Notes: generated from the sequence alone by a model not told the origin. A stretch of DNA of 64,000 nucleotides from Rhizobium sp. NRK18 (GCF_024385575.1 NZ_JANFMV010000001.1:3067681-3131680), one strand, 5' to 3'; counted from the stretch's first letter, positions 27,186-37,118 are shown. Numbers and translations: made by a program.

Positions 27186-28608
27186 GCCCCTTTCGCCCGC
27201 GATCTTGAGCCGCTTTGCCGCCATCGTCGGCGAGCGCCATGCGATCACCGAGGCTTCCGACATCCAGCCGTTCATCACCGAAGACCGCGGCCTGTATTTC
27301 CGCAAGTCGCCGCTGGTGCTGCTGCCGGGTTCGATCGAGGAGGTCTCCGAGATCCTGAAGCTTGCGACCGAGACCGGCACGCCGATCGTGCCGCAGGGCG
27401 GCAATACCGGCCATGTCGGCGGCCAGGTACCGGCGACCGACGGCGGCGAGATCATCCTGTCCTTGAAGCGCATGAACCGCATCCGCGACATCGATCCGGT
27501 GGCCAATGTCGTCGTCGCCGATGCGGGCGTCGTGCTCGACGACCTGCATACGGCCGCGGCAAAGGTCGACCGCCTGTTTCCGCTGTCGCTCGGCTCGCAG
27601 GGCAGCTGCCAGATCGGCGGCAACCTGTCGACCAATGCCGGTGGCACCGCCGTGCTTGCCTATGGCAACATGCGCAATCTCTGCCTCGGGCTCGAAGTGG
27701 TGCTGCCGACCGGCGAAATCTGGAACGGGTTGCGCCGCCTGAAGAAGGACAATACCGGCTACGACCTGCGCGACTTGTTCATCGGCGCCGAAGGCACGCT
27801 CGGCATCATCACCGGCGCGGTGCTCAAGCTGTTCCCGCGCCCGCTCGGCCACCAGGTGGCGCTTGCCGGACTGAACTCCGTCGAAGACACGCTCCGCCTC
27901 TTCGAGATCGCCGGCGAGGTCTGCGGTGCGGCGCTGACCGGCTTCGAACTGATGCCGAGCATTGCGGTGGACTTTGCCGTCAGGCACATTCCAGGCGTGC
28001 GCAATCCGCTTGCATCAAGCCATGCATGGTATGCGCTGATCGACGTTTCAACCTCCGACACCAGCGAGGCGGCGGCCCGCATGATGGAGGCTTTGCTGGA
28101 AAAGGGTTTTGAAGACGGACTGGTCGAGGATGCGGTGATCGCCAGCTCGGACGCGCAGGGACAGGCGCTGTGGCACATGCGCGAGAGCCTGTCGCCGGCG
28201 CAGAAGCCGGAGGGCGGCTCGATCAAGCACGACGTCTCGGTGCCCGTTTCGGCGATCCCGGCCTTCATGCACGAAGCAGACGCGAAGGTGCTCGAGATGA
28301 TCCCCGGCGCCCGCATCTGCGGTTTCGGCCACATCGGCGACGGCAATATCCATTACAACATTTCCCAACCGATCGGCGCCGACCGCGACGCCTTCCTTGC
28401 CCGCTGGGACGAGGTCAACGACGCCGTGCACGCCATCGTGCTGAAGTATGGCGGATCGATTTCCGCCGAACACGGTATCGGCCAGCTGAAGCGCGACAAG
28501 CTCGCGGCCGTGCGCTCCGAGATCGAGATGGACCTGATGCGTCGCATCAAGCGCTCCTTCGACCCCGCCGGCATCATGAACCCCGGCAAGGTCGTGAAGA
28601 TCGACTAG
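27175..28608 (+). CDS. FAD-binding 2-hydroxyacid dehydrogenase (D-2-hydroxyglutarate/D-lactate dehydrogenase type)
   Basis: A 477-residue protein of the FAD-linked oxidase family (GlcD/DLD/D2HGDH). The PP-loop region PIVPQGGNTGHVGG, SLGSQGSCQIGGNLSTNAGG and KDNTGYDLRDLFIGAEGTLG bind FAD. The C-terminal domain has GFGHIGDGNIHYN, whose His residues bind metal, and SAEHGIGQLKRDKL. These marks fit D-2-hydroxyglutarate dehydrogenases slightly better than glycolate oxidase subunit GlcD, but the substrate is not proven. The ATG at 27175 lies within the end of sua5, overlapping by 11 bases. Its stop overlaps the convergent DUF1217 gene by 4 bases (CTAG), an unusually tight arrangement. Confidence 0.88.
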   Translation: MTSEPLSPAILSRFAAIVGERHAITEASDIQPFITEDRGLYFRKSPLVLLPGSIEEVSEILKLATETGTPIVPQGGNTGHVGGQVPATDGGEIILSLKRMNRIRDIDPVANVVVADAGVVLDDLHTAAAKVDRLFPLSLGSQGSCQIGGNLSTNAGGTAVLAYGNMRNLCLGLEVVLPTGEIWNGLRRLKKDNTGYDLRDLFIGAEGTLGIITGAVLKLFPRPLGHQVALAGLNSVEDTLRLFEIAGEVCGAALTGFELMPSIAVDFAVRHIPGVRNPLASSHAWYALIDVSTSDTSEAAARMMEALLEKGFEDGLVEDAVIASSDAQGQALWHMRESLSPAQKPEGGSIKHDVSVPVSAIPAFMHEADAKVLEMIPGARICGFGHIGDGNIHYNISQPIGADRDAFLARWDEVNDAVHAIVLKYGGSISAEHGIGQLKRDKLAAVRSEIEMDLMRRIKRSFDPAGIMNPGKVVKID

Positions 28609-30782
28609 CCGCCGGTATTCAACTGGGAGAGGGTCAAAAGCGTGTCGGCGCTGATCGAGCCGCCGGTGCCGGAAAGAACGGATACGGCGGCATTCGATGA
28701 GCCGTCGTCGTTCTGCAGATCGTACATCGCGATGAAGCGCTGGACGAACTTGCGGAGCTTTTCCGGATCGTCGAGGTCCTCCAGCTTCATCGTCTTCTTT
28801 ACAAGCGCCGCCTGCTTGTCGATGTCCATCGAGCTGATTTCGGCTGGCAGGTTATAGGCGGTGCGGAACACTTCCAGCAGCGCGTTGTCGCCGAGAATGT
28901 CGTAGGCCGATGTGATCGTCGGCGCCATGCGTTCGAAGTAGAGCGCCAGGCGCACGCCGGGATCGTCATCGCCCTGCTCCTGCTCCAGCGACTGGTGCAG
29001 ATAGAGATCCTGCGTCTCCTTGACCGCGCCGCGCTGCTGGATCGTACCGAGCGTATCGCGGGTCAACTGGCCGTCCTGATCGAAATTGAACGAGGCCACG
29101 AGCTCGGCAAAGCGTTCGTCGGGCTGCTGATTGACGAAACTCTTCGGGTCGTCGAGATCGGACGCAAACATGTTCTTCAGGTCTTCGGTGGTCACCGATT
29201 TCGGGTCGATGCCCTTCGCCTCCAGGATGAAATTGACCATGCGGCTGTCGGACAGAAGCTCCGAGACGCTGGTCGTCTTGGTGATGGTCTCCTGGTAGTA
29301 TTTCGACTCGGCCTCGGCGTCCTTCTTGATCTGGTCCTTCTCCTTGGCATCGGCGAACTTCGTCTTGGCGACGATGTAATCCTTCGCCGTGCTGGTGATC
29401 GCCGCTTCCGATTGCGCGAGCAGCGGTGCCGATGCGTCGCCCTTGGTGTCGAAGTTGAAATCCCGCGCGAGTTTGACGAAACGGTCGTCCTTGGCCTTGT
29501 TGGCAAAGCTCGCCGGATCGGACAGGTCGCTCGTCAGGATCTTGCGAAGCTCGCTGTCGGAGATCTCGTCCTCGCCGAAACCGTAGGCCTTCAGCACCAT
29601 GTCGTGGATCTTCTTGTTGCTGATCAGCTCATCGACGGATTCGACGCGCTTCATGTTGCTCGAATAATAGTCCGTCAGGTCGGAGAGCGTCGCCTGGTCC
29701 TGGTCGTCATAGGTCGACATGTACTTGTTGGTGATCGCCTTGATGTTGTCGTCGGTCATGGCGAATTCGCCGCTCGCAACCGTGCCATCCGTCTGGAAAT
29801 TGAACATCTGGGCGATCTGGACGTATTGCGCCCCGCCAAACGTCTTGGCGTAGTTGTTCGGATCGGACAGGTCGCTGGTCACGATGTTGGAGAACGTTGA
29901 CTTCAGCGTGTACTGGTCGAGCCCGAGCGCCGTCTTGACGATGCTGAAGAGACGGCTGTCCGAGGTCAGCTGATCGACCGAGGTGATGTTCTTGATCTGC
30001 TCCTCGAAATATTCCTTGTTCATCTCGGCGGCGGCCGGGATCGTGTAGGACGGCACGTTGAAGGTGTAGGCCTGGATGACCGTGTGCTGCTGCTCGTCCG
30101 TCTGCACCGCGGACCCGGTCATGTTGCCGCTGGCGTCGAAGGAGAAGGCCGCAGCCATCGCCTTGAAATTGGATTTTCCGGTCTGGTTGGCGACGCTCGC
30201 CGGGTCGCTCAGATCGCTGGTCAGGATCGAGCGCAGATAGTCGTTCGAATAATGATCCTTCTCAATGTCGAAGGCGTCGAGGACGTAATTCTTCAGCCGT
30301 GTGTTGCCGAGGAGATCGTCTACCGAGCTGATACGGGTGATCGTATCCTTGTAGTAAGCCGTTTCGTCGGCGACCGAGGTGGCCTCGTCAGCCAGCGATT
30401 GCTTGTAGAGGCCGATCGTGTCCTCTTCCTGGGCATCGGACTGGACGTCAGCGGTATCCGGCGTGAAGTTGAAGGCGGCGGCAAAATTGCGATAGCGATC
30501 GTCGGTCAGCTTGTTCGCATAGCTGTTCTCGTCGGAGAGATCGCTTTCCAGCACCTTCTGCATGAAGGCCTTGGCGTAGGTCATGTCCTCCAGGCCATGG
30601 GCCTTCATGGCATAGGAATAGAGCCGGTAGTCATCCATGAACTCCTTGACGGAGGTGACCTTGCCGATGTTCTCCTCGTAGTACTTCGCATCCCGGCTGA
30701 CATTGGTGTCGGCGGCGACCCGATTGAGACTCGCCTTCATGTCGCGCGTGACGAGATTGTAGCTGAGGAAGGTCGAGATCAT
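28605..30782 (-). CDS. DUF1217 protein with six tandem repeats
   Basis: A 725-residue, mostly helical, acidic protein of the DUF1217 family, which in rhizobia is best known from flagellar gene clusters. I count five clear repeats of about 105-125 residues. Each has a YY-x-T-I-x-x-xTSVxxL start, a helix, then SDLSDPxSxANxxxxxxFxxLAxxFNFD. The ends of the first three lie near residues 105, 225 and 335. A sixth, more divergent repeat follows (ITSAYDILGDNALLEVFRTA, ending LEDLDDPEKLRKFVQRFIAM). No signal peptide or membrane segment is visible. No flagellar gene lies in the window, so a motility role is only a family association. The ATG is clear; its stop overlaps the preceding convergent gene. 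Confidence 0.85.
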   Translation of the reverse strand: MISTFLSYNLVTRDMKASLNRVAADTNVSRDAKYYEENIGKVTSVKEFMDDYRLYSYAMKAHGLEDMTYAKAFMQKVLESDLSDENSYANKLTDDRYRNFAAAFNFTPDTADVQSDAQEEDTIGLYKQSLADEATSVADETAYYKDTITRISSVDDLLGNTRLKNYVLDAFDIEKDHYSNDYLRSILTSDLSDPASVANQTGKSNFKAMAAAFSFDASGNMTGSAVQTDEQQHTVIQAYTFNVPSYTIPAAAEMNKEYFEEQIKNITSVDQLTSDSRLFSIVKTALGLDQYTLKSTFSNIVTSDLSDPNNYAKTFGGAQYVQIAQMFNFQTDGTVASGEFAMTDDNIKAITNKYMSTYDDQDQATLSDLTDYYSSNMKRVESVDELISNKKIHDMVLKAYGFGEDEISDSELRKILTSDLSDPASFANKAKDDRFVKLARDFNFDTKGDASAPLLAQSEAAITSTAKDYIVAKTKFADAKEKDQIKKDAEAESKYYQETITKTTSVSELLSDSRMVNFILEAKGIDPKSVTTEDLKNMFASDLDDPKSFVNQQPDERFAELVASFNFDQDGQLTRDTLGTIQQRGAVKETQDLYLHQSLEQEQGDDDPGVRLALYFERMAPTITSAYDILGDNALLEVFRTAYNLPAEISSMDIDKQAALVKKTMKLEDLDDPEKLRKFVQRFIAMYDLQNDDGSSNAAVSVLSGTGGSISADTLLTLSQLNTGG

Positions 30783-31074
30783 ATCAATTCGCGATCGGCA
30801 GGAGGCGTAGACGGAGCTTCACCGATTATCCCTGCCCAGCCTTGCCTCAGGCTGTGAACGCCTATTCGGCAATGACACACCTTGGCGTGCGCCGTTCATT
30901 TTTTCGCAACCCTGCTCCGTTGGGTTTTGATAACCATCTGACAGTTCAAGCCTTTTTTAACCGAACCTCTTAAGCGGTCCGGAAAGGAAAATCCGTACTC
31001 TACCCTCACAACAAGGGACAAAAGTCCCGAAGAGAAGACTGGAAAACCGGCTCTCAGGATAAAACAGGGTAGTA
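30783..31074. other. Divergent promoter region between the DUF1217 and DUF6101-like genes
   Basis: 292 bases with lower GC in the middle. A short hairpin, GGGAC-AAAA-GTCCC, lies at 31015-31028, about 50 bases before the start of the downstream gene. I see no gene or known RNA. Both neighbours must be transcribed from here. Confidence 0.55.
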
Positions 31075-31647
31075 ATGACGATGACAACAACGGTTCTCAA
31101 ACCAATCTGGGCAGGCACCACGCTTCGGCTCGATCCGATGCGCTTTCCCCAGCAGGTAACCTACGCCCCCTCGGGTTCGACAAGCACCGTGACCATCAGT
31201 CTGGACGAGCGCGGCGCGGTGCTGCGCAAGGTCCTGCCGGGCAGCGGCCTGCCGATCTCCATAGCACTCCCCTCACGCGTCTTCACCGGCGTCGCGGCCC
31301 GTGCCATCGACCACGGCGACGGCCACGTCACCGTGACCCTCGAACTGCACCATTCCGATCCGGAACTCTGCGTTCCGCTGCTGGTTGCCCACGACCTCTG
31401 CGACATCGCCGCCGACTGGCGCGGCTGGGCGCAGGCCTACGGCATCCCGATGCTGATGGTCGAGGCCGACGGCGTCGCTCGTCCTCTCGACGACCATTTG
31501 ACCGGCTTCCAGGTCGGCCCGCCACGCCAGCGCCGCCGCCACTCCTACTTCGCCAACCGTCGTCCGCGCTTCCTCGTCCGCCGCCAGACCGGCAAGCTTG
31601 GCGTGACGATGAAGATCGACGGCAAGGAAATCATCGCCCGCACCTGA
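31075..31647 (+). CDS. DUF6101-like protein of unknown function
   Basis: A 190-residue soluble protein. The C-terminal basic segment (RRRHSYFANRRPRFLVRR, about 155-172) followed by a short lysine-rich tail agrees with my memory of the family named DUF6101, found in Rhizobiales. The middle part is rich in beta-strand-like Val/Thr patterns and two His/Asp-containing segments (ELHHSDPELCVPLLVAHDL). No catalytic motif is recognised. AGGG precedes the ATG by 5 bases. A strong bidirectional terminator lies just after the stop. A nucleic-acid or membrane-surface role is possible from the basic tail, but this is a guess. Confidence 0.75.
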   Translation: MTMTTTVLKPIWAGTTLRLDPMRFPQQVTYAPSGSTSTVTISLDERGAVLRKVLPGSGLPISIALPSRVFTGVAARAIDHGDGHVTVTLELHHSDPELCVPLLVAHDLCDIAADWRGWAQAYGIPMLMVEADGVARPLDDHLTGFQVGPPRQRRRHSYFANRRPRFLVRRQTGKLGVTMKIDGKEIIART

Positions 31648-31671
31648 TCGGGCGCCCCATCGGGAGGTGAG

Positions 31672-31702
31672 GCCCGGTTCCGGAAACGGAGCCGGGCTTT
31701 TC
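31672..31702. terminator. Intrinsic terminator between convergent genes
   Basis: GCCCGGTTCC and GGAGCCGGGC form a 10-base stem with a GGAAAC loop and are followed by TTTT on the plus strand. It sits between the DUF6101-like gene and the convergent ubiA, 24 bases after the first stop codon. Confidence 0.85.
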
Positions 31703-31714
31703 CGTGTCGCGGTT

Positions 31715-32668
31715 CTAGATCGCGGTGGGAATGGCGATCAGCATGCCGAGGAAGATGACGGCGCCGACCTTGTTGTTGAACTTGAACAGCTTCAGGCACT
31801 GCTCGCCGTCGTCGATGTCGATGACGGCGATCTGCCAGGCGAGAAGCCCGGCGCCGACGATCAGGCCGAGATAGACGACGAAGCCGGCGCCGGCGAGAAT
31901 GCATGCCGCAGCAATCAGGACTACCGTCGCGCCGTAGAGGCCGGCAAGCCAGATACGCGTGTTTTCGCCAAACAGGCGGGCGGTGGAGCGCACGCCGATC
32001 AGGGCGTCATCCTCCTTGTCCTGATGGGCATAGATGGTGTCGTAGCCGATCGTCCAGAAGATGGCCGCGGCATAGAGAACCAGCGGTGCGGCCGACAGCG
32101 ACCCGAAGGCGGCGGCCCATCCCATCAGGGCGCCCCATGAAAAGGCAAGCCCGAGAAAGAATTGCGGCCAGTCGGTGAAGCGCTTGGCAAAGGGGTAGAT
32201 CGCGATGACCACAAGCGAGCAGACGCCAAGGACCACCGTGAACCAGTTGAACTGCAGCAGCACCAGAAGACCAACGAGCGCCTGAAGGACGATAAAGGCC
32301 TTCGCCTGCATGCGTGTCACGCGGCCGGACGGCAGCGGCCGCGAGCGGGTGCGCTCCACCTTGGCGTCGATCTTGTGGTCGACGAGATCGTTGTAGGTGC
32401 AGCCAGCGCCGCGCATGGCGACCGCGCCGATGAAGAACAGCAGCAGATGCCAGACGAGCTGGCTGCCGGAAAAGGTGTGAACCGCAGCCCTGGCATTGGC
32501 GGCGAGCGCCGCCGACCAGAAACATGGCCACATCAGGAGCTGCCAGCCGATCGGCCGGTCCCAGCGGGCGAGCTGCGCATAGGGCCAGAGCCCCGGCGGC
32601 AGCAGCCGGTAGACGAAATTGTCGGAAGGCGCATCCGAGACGCGCTGCGTATGTTGCATCTCACTCAT
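31715..32668 (-). CDS. ubiA: 4-hydroxybenzoate polyprenyltransferase
   Basis: A 317-residue integral-membrane prenyltransferase with about eight or nine helices. It joins a polyprenyl chain to 4-hydroxybenzoate, the second step of ubiquinone synthesis. Both aspartate-rich motifs are visible: YNDLVDHKIDAKVERTRSRP in the first loop and YDTIYAHQDKEDDALIGVRS in the second. The N-terminal RWDRPIGWQLLMWPCFWSA is also typical. The polyprenyl donor would come from the synthase encoded at 52.4 kb. The ATG at 32668 has a second in-frame ATG three codons later. The upstream cfa gene on the opposite side of a 56-base gap is on the same strand, so co-transcription is possible. Confidence 0.95.
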   Translation of the reverse strand: MSEMQHTQRVSDAPSDNFVYRLLPPGLWPYAQLARWDRPIGWQLLMWPCFWSAALAANARAAVHTFSGSQLVWHLLLFFIGAVAMRGAGCTYNDLVDHKIDAKVERTRSRPLPSGRVTRMQAKAFIVLQALVGLLVLLQFNWFTVVLGVCSLVVIAIYPFAKRFTDWPQFFLGLAFSWGALMGWAAAFGSLSAAPLVLYAAAIFWTIGYDTIYAHQDKEDDALIGVRSTARLFGENTRIWLAGLYGATVVLIAAACILAGAGFVVYLGLIVGAGLLAWQIAVIDIDDGEQCLKLFKFNNKVGAVIFLGMLIAIPTAI

Positions 32669-32724
32669 GCCGAAGGACTACCGCCCGGACGGCTGCCCGG
32701 TCAAGCAGTGCCCCCGCCGCGAGA

Positions 32725-33981
32725 TCAGAATTCCACCTTCTCCAGTGGCGCTCGGCTTGCTTCAAAGGTCTTCAGGCCGGCTTCCCGTTCGGCGATGTAG
32801 GTGCGGTTGTTGGGAACCGCATATTGTTGCCGGGCGATCTGCATCTGGAAGACGAAGAGTTCGTCATAGCGGAAGGCGATTTCCGATCCGGCGAGATAGA
32901 ATTCCCACATGCGGACGAAGCGTTCATCGTAGAGCGCCACCGCTTCTTCCTTGCGGGCGAGGAAACGTTCGCGCCAGGCTTTCAGCGTCTCGGCATAATG
33001 GATGGAGAGTATCTCCACGTCCTTGACGAGAAGACCTGCCTTTTCGACGTGGGGAGCCACCTCGCCGACCGACGGGATATAACCACCGGGGAAGATGTAC
33101 TTTTCGATGAAGGGATTGGTCGCATAGGAGGGCTTCGGCCGGCCGATCGAATGCAGGACCATGACGCCGTCCTTGTCCAAAAGTTCGGCGCACTTGCGGA
33201 AGAAGCCGGCATAATTGGCGACACCGACATGCTCGAACATGCCGACCGAGACGATGCGGTCGAAGGTCTTGTCCTTGTAATAGCGGTAATCCTGAAGCTC
33301 GAACCGGACGCGGTCGGCAAGGTTGCGTTTCTCCGCGCGACGGCGGGAGACATCGAGCTGTTCGTGCGACAGCGTGATGCCGGTGACGTCGGCGTTGTAG
33401 GCCTCGGCCAGATACATGGCCATGCCGCCCCAGCCGGACCCGATTTCCAGCACCTTCTGGCCCTGCTCCATCAGGAGCTTGGCGGCGATGTGGCGCTTCT
33501 TGGCCAGTTGCGCCTCTTCAAGGCTGATGTCGGCCGGCTCGAAATAGGCGCAGGAATACTGCCAGTCCGGGTCGAGAAAGAGATCGAAGAGCTTCGCCGA
33601 CAGGTCGTAGTGATGCGACACGTTCTGCCGGTTGTGATTGACCGGGAGGCGCGCCAGCGCCTGCGACAGGCCCATGCGCCAGAACAGCCGCGCCATCATC
33701 AGCGGGCTGAAGACCTCGTTGACCGTGTTGCTCTTGACCAGCGCGAGGAAGGAATAGATGTCGCCTTCGTCGAAGACCATTCGGCCGTCCATGTAGACTT
33801 CGCCGAGCTTCAAGGGGGGATCGGCGGCAATTTCCCCTGCCGCCTTGTCGTCCGTAAACCGGATTGCTACCGGCGCTCCCGAACCGTCGCCGAAAATTTC
33901 AGTTGATCCGTCTGAATGCTGAACTCTTAAAGTGCCGACACGTATGATCTGCCGGACTAAAGCATTAAAATCCAATGCCAT
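32725..33981 (-). CDS. cfa: Cyclopropane-fatty-acyl-phospholipid synthase
   Basis: A 418-residue SAM-dependent enzyme that adds methylene across double bases of unsaturated acyl chains in membrane phospholipids. Marks: NVSHHYDLSAKLFDLFLDPDW, then YSCAYFE, the SAM-binding VLEIGSGWGGMAMYLAEAYN (about 172-190), GITLSHEQL, and MFEHVGVANYAGFFRKC with the active-site Glu/His region. IHYAETLKAWRERF is the conserved C-terminal part. The N-terminal 100 residues form the usual lipid-associated domain. Start ATG at 33981. It lies downstream of tex on the same strand, but the 186-base gap holds a strong hairpin, so it is probably transcribed separately. Rhizobia often have two cfa genes; which one this is cannot be told. 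Confidence 0.92.
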   Translation of the reverse strand: MALDFNALVRQIIRVGTLRVQHSDGSTEIFGDGSGAPVAIRFTDDKAAGEIAADPPLKLGEVYMDGRMVFDEGDIYSFLALVKSNTVNEVFSPLMMARLFWRMGLSQALARLPVNHNRQNVSHHYDLSAKLFDLFLDPDWQYSCAYFEPADISLEEAQLAKKRHIAAKLLMEQGQKVLEIGSGWGGMAMYLAEAYNADVTGITLSHEQLDVSRRRAEKRNLADRVRFELQDYRYYKDKTFDRIVSVGMFEHVGVANYAGFFRKCAELLDKDGVMVLHSIGRPKPSYATNPFIEKYIFPGGYIPSVGEVAPHVEKAGLLVKDVEILSIHYAETLKAWRERFLARKEEAVALYDERFVRMWEFYLAGSEIAFRYDELFVFQMQIARQQYAVPNNRTYIAEREAGLKTFEASRAPLEKVEF

Positions 33982-34104
33982 TGCCGCCCTCGCACGCTCA
34001 AATAACCCTGCCTAAAAAATTGGCATGACGAAAAGCTAGCGCGTTTGCCGGGAGAAGCAAGCGGCAGATTTTGCCCGTTTTGACCTGAAAAGCACAGATG
34101 TTGC

Positions 34105-34136
34105 ACGGCTGCATCACCCAGCGTGGATGCAGCCGT
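34105..34136 (-). terminator. 11-bp perfect hairpin after tex
   Basis: ACGGCTGCATC (34105-34115) and GATGCAGCCGT (34126-34136) pair perfectly around a 10-base loop. It lies 30 bases beyond the tex stop codon on the minus strand. There is no U-run after it, so it may be a processing or RNA-stabilising hairpin instead of a classic terminator. Confidence 0.55.
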
Positions 34137-34167
34137 CGCCAGACATGAAATTCGTCTGATTTTTCCG

Positions 34168-36471
34168 TTACTTGCGCTTCATGGCCTCGGCTAGGGCGGC
34201 GCCAAGGCTACCCTGCTGGGCGGGCTGCGGCTTGCGGGTGTCGCGGGCCGCCGGCCGGGCTGTATTCGGTTGCGGCCGGGCCGAGCGCTCGGCGGCAACG
34301 CCGCCATCGTCCTTGCGCATGGTCAGGCCGATGCGCTTGCGCTTGACGTCGACCTCGACGACACGGACCTTGACCACATCACCGGCCTTTACCACCTCGT
34401 GCGGATCCTTGACGAAGCGATCGGCGAGTTGCGACACGTGCACGAGCCCGTCCTGATGGACGCCGATATCGACGAAAGCGCCGAAGGCGGCGACATTGGT
34501 CACCGTACCTTCCAGCAGCATGCCGGGCTTCAAGTCGGTGATCTCGTCGATGCCGTCGGCGAAGGTAGCCGTCTTGAACTCCGGGCGCGGGTCGCGCCCG
34601 GGCTTCTCCAGTTCGGCGATGATGTCCTTGACCGTCGGCAGGCCGAAGGTCTCGTCGACGAACTTGCGTGGGTCAACCGCCTTCAGCGCCGCGCTGTCGC
34701 CCATCAGCGTGCGCAGGTCGCGGCCGCAGGCGGCGACGATCTTCTTGGCGACGCCATAGGCTTCCGGGTGTACGGCGGAAGCGTCGAGCGGCTCCTTGCC
34801 GTCCGGGATGCGCAGGAAGCCGGCGCACTGCTCGAAGGTGCGCTGGCCAAGGCGGGCGACATCGAGAAGCTGGCGGCGGCTGGCGAAGGCACCGTTGGTG
34901 TCGCGGTGCAGGACGATCGCTTCCGCAATCGACGGACCGAGGCCGGACACGCGGGCGAGCAGCGGCACGGATGCGGTATTGAGATCGACGCCGACGGCAT
35001 TCACCGCGTCTTCGACCACCGCATCGAGCGAGCGGCCAAGCTTCATCTGGTCGACATCGTGTTGGTACTGGCCGACGCCGATCGACTTCGGCTCGATCTT
35101 CACGAGTTCGGCAAGCGGATCTTGCAGGCGGCGGGCGATCGAGACGGCGCCGCGCAGCGACACGTCGAGGCCGGGGAATTCGGTGGCAGCGGTTTGCGAC
35201 GCGGAATAGACCGACGCGCCGGCCTCCGACACGATGACCTTGGTCGGCTTCGGCGCAGGCAGGGCAGCGAGCATGTCGGCCACCAGCTTCTCGGTCTCGC
35301 GGCTGCCGGTGCCATTGCCGATGGCGATCAGCTCGACCTTGTGCTTGCGGATGAGCGAGGCGAGTTCGGCCTGCGTGCCGCGCACATCGTTCTTCGGCGG
35401 AAACGGATAGACGGTGGTCGTGTCGAGCAGCTTGCCGGTGCCGTCGACGATTGCGACCTTGACGCCGGTGCGGATGCCCGGATCGAGACCCATCGTCGTC
35501 TTGGAACCGGCGGGAGCGGCGAGAAGCAGATCCTTCAGATTGCGGGCGAAGACGTGGATCGCCTCCTCTTCCGCCCGCTCGCGCAGTTCGCGCATGAGGT
35601 CGAGCGACAGCGACATGGAGAGCTTCACGCGCCATGTCCAGCCGGCCACTTCCATCAGCCACTGATTGCCGGCGCCCTCGCCGCGGATTTCATATTCGGC
35701 GGCGATCATCCGCTGGGCGGGCTTGATCGGCGCCGGATCGTCGGCATCGACGTCGATGGTCAGCGTCAGGAACTCCTCGTTCCAGCCGCGCAGCATGGCC
35801 AGCGCGCGGTGGCCGGGCGCGGTCGCCCAGCGCTCGGAATGATCGAAGTAATCCGAGAACTTCATGCCCGCTTCCTGCTTGCCGTCGACCACCCGGGCGC
35901 GGAGCATGGCCTTGTCCTTCATGTAGTTGCGCAGCTTGCCGAGAAGGTCGGCATTTTCGGAAATGCCTTCGGCGACGATGTCGCGCGCACCGTCGAGCGC
36001 CGTCTTCACGTCCGTCACATCGGCGGTGATGTAGCCTTCAGCAAGCTTCGCCGGATCGGCCATGCGGTCCGCAAGGATCGCATCGGCCAGCGGACCGAGG
36101 CCGCGCTCGCGGGCGATTTCGGCGCGGGTGCGCCGCTTCGGCTTATAGGGAAGATAGATGTCTTCAAGTTCTGCCTTGGTGGTCACATTGGCGATCTTGC
36201 CGGCAAGTTCATCGGTCAGCTTGCCCTGCGAGGAAATGCTGTCGAGGATCGTCTTCCGGCGGCCCTCCAGTTCGCGCAGGTAGACGAGGCGTTCGGACAG
36301 CGTGCGCAGCTGGCCGTCATCGAGACCGCCGGTCACTTCCTTGCGGTACCGGGCGATGAAAGGCACGGTCGCGCCACCATCCAGAAGGTCGACCGCCGCC
36401 GTCACCTGCTCGGGGCGGGCGCTGATCTCGGCGGCGATGAGGATGGCGAGTTTCCTGTTGTCTGCTGTCAT
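34168..36471 (-). CDS. tex: Tex family S1 RNA-binding protein
   Basis: A 767-residue protein of the Tex family (Spt6-like), which binds nucleic acids and influences transcription. Domains in order: an N-terminal helical region; the YqgF-like fold with [20 protein letters not shown] at about 325-345; helix-hairpin-helix segments ([20 protein letters not shown]); and a C-terminal S1 domain ([33 protein letters not shown], about 645-680). The last 60 residues are a low-complexity basic tail rich in Arg, Pro and Ala, ending MKRK. The length is usual. The gene is monocistronic: cfa lies beyond a hairpin downstream and the BrnTA pair upstream. Confidence 0.95.
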   Translation of the reverse strand: MTADNRKLAILIAAEISARPEQVTAAVDLLDGGATVPFIARYRKEVTGGLDDGQLRTLSERLVYLRELEGRRKTILDSISSQGKLTDELAGKIANVTTKAELEDIYLPYKPKRRTRAEIARERGLGPLADAILADRMADPAKLAEGYITADVTDVKTALDGARDIVAEGISENADLLGKLRNYMKDKAMLRARVVDGKQEAGMKFSDYFDHSERWATAPGHRALAMLRGWNEEFLTLTIDVDADDPAPIKPAQRMIAAEYEIRGEGAGNQWLMEVAGWTWRVKLSMSLSLDLMRELRERAEEEAIHVFARNLKDLLLAAPAGSKTTMGLDPGIRTGVKVAIVDGTGKLLDTTTVYPFPPKNDVRGTQAELASLIRKHKVELIAIGNGTGSRETEKLVADMLAALPAPKPTKVIVSEAGASVYSASQTAATEFPGLDVSLRGAVSIARRLQDPLAELVKIEPKSIGVGQYQHDVDQMKLGRSLDAVVEDAVNAVGVDLNTASVPLLARVSGLGPSIAEAIVLHRDTNGAFASRRQLLDVARLGQRTFEQCAGFLRIPDGKEPLDASAVHPEAYGVAKKIVAACGRDLRTLMGDSAALKAVDPRKFVDETFGLPTVKDIIAELEKPGRDPRPEFKTATFADGIDEITDLKPGMLLEGTVTNVAAFGAFVDIGVHQDGLVHVSQLADRFVKDPHEVVKAGDVVKVRVVEVDVKRKRIGLTMRKDDGGVAAERSARPQPNTARPAARDTRKPQPAQQGSLGAALAEAMKRK

Positions 36472-36564
36472 GGTCTTCCCGGTTTCTGCAAATCAGAGGC
36501 GCGACCATAACGAGACTTCAAACCGTGGCAACAGAAAGGCGTCCCGCATTCCACAGAAATGCGC

Positions 36565-36876
36565 CTACAGGCCCGCCGCCTTGCGCAGGGCCTCGTTGAT
36601 GCGCGTCTGCCAGCCCTTGCCGGTGGCCTTGAAGTGATCGAGCACATCCGCATCCAGCCGCAGCGAGACATGCTTGCGGGGATTGTCGACCGGCGGCCTG
36701 CCGCGCGAGCGCTGAATGCTCTCGTGGAGATCCGGGAAGACTTCCGAGAAGGGACGGGCCTTTGCTAGCTGTTCGTCCGTAGCCTCGCGCGCATCAGGGT
36801 CCAGCGCAATTGCTCTTTGAATTTCGGCCTCTTCGTCGTCCGAAAGTGGTCGAAGCGGTTTCAGCTTGCCTGTCAT
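36565..36876 (-). CDS. brnA: BrnA-family antitoxin
   Basis: A 103-residue antitoxin. The C-terminal ribbon-helix-helix (KHVSLRLDADVLDHFKATGKGWQTRINEALRKA) is the BrnA/COG3514 pattern: a DNA-binding strand RLDADV and the GKGWQTRIN turn. The N-terminal part is a helical, acidic toxin-binding segment. BrnA neutralises the RNase BrnT and, with it, represses the operon. The ATG at 36876 follows GGAGAG and overlaps the brnT stop codon by 4 bases (ATGA). This is the normal order, toxin first. Identification is firm. Confidence 0.92.
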   Translation of the reverse strand: MTGKLKPLRPLSDDEEAEIQRAIALDPDAREATDEQLAKARPFSEVFPDLHESIQRSRGRPPVDNPRKHVSLRLDADVLDHFKATGKGWQTRINEALRKAAGL

Positions 36877-37118
36877 AGTACTCTCCTTTCCTTCCGGCTT
36901 GCGCGACGCATGGAAACAATCGAAATCGCCTCTCTGCCAAGCACAGAAAAGACGACGGCGATCGCTGTCGAACGGAATAGTCCAACCGCCATGAACCGAC
37001 CCTTTTCCACCGGGAAGGTGATTGCCGAACCGAAGAAGTCCAGATCGAGATCGGCGAAGTCGAACCCGTGCTTTTCCACGTTCGCTTTGCGCTTGTTCTC
37101 GTCGAAGACTATCTCCAT
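36873..37118 (-). CDS. brnT: BrnT-family ribonuclease toxin
   Basis: An 81-residue toxin with a RelE-like fold of the BrnT family. Visible marks are FDENKRKANVEKHGFDFADL at the N-terminus, SAITFPVEKGRF, STAIAVVFSVLGREAISIVS, and the basic C-terminal SMRRASRKERRVL, in which R and E/K residues form the RNase site. The ATG at 37118 has a promoter-like AT-rich region immediately upstream that contains a palindrome. The pair appears intact: full length, no frameshift, coupled translation. Chromosomal BrnTA modules are common in alphaproteobacteria. In place of GR-YF-type residues the enzyme reads GRFMAVG, so activity should be tested before being assumed. Confidence 0.88.
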   Translation of the reverse strand: MEIVFDENKRKANVEKHGFDFADLDLDFFGSAITFPVEKGRFMAVGLFRSTAIAVVFSVLGREAISIVSMRRASRKERRVL

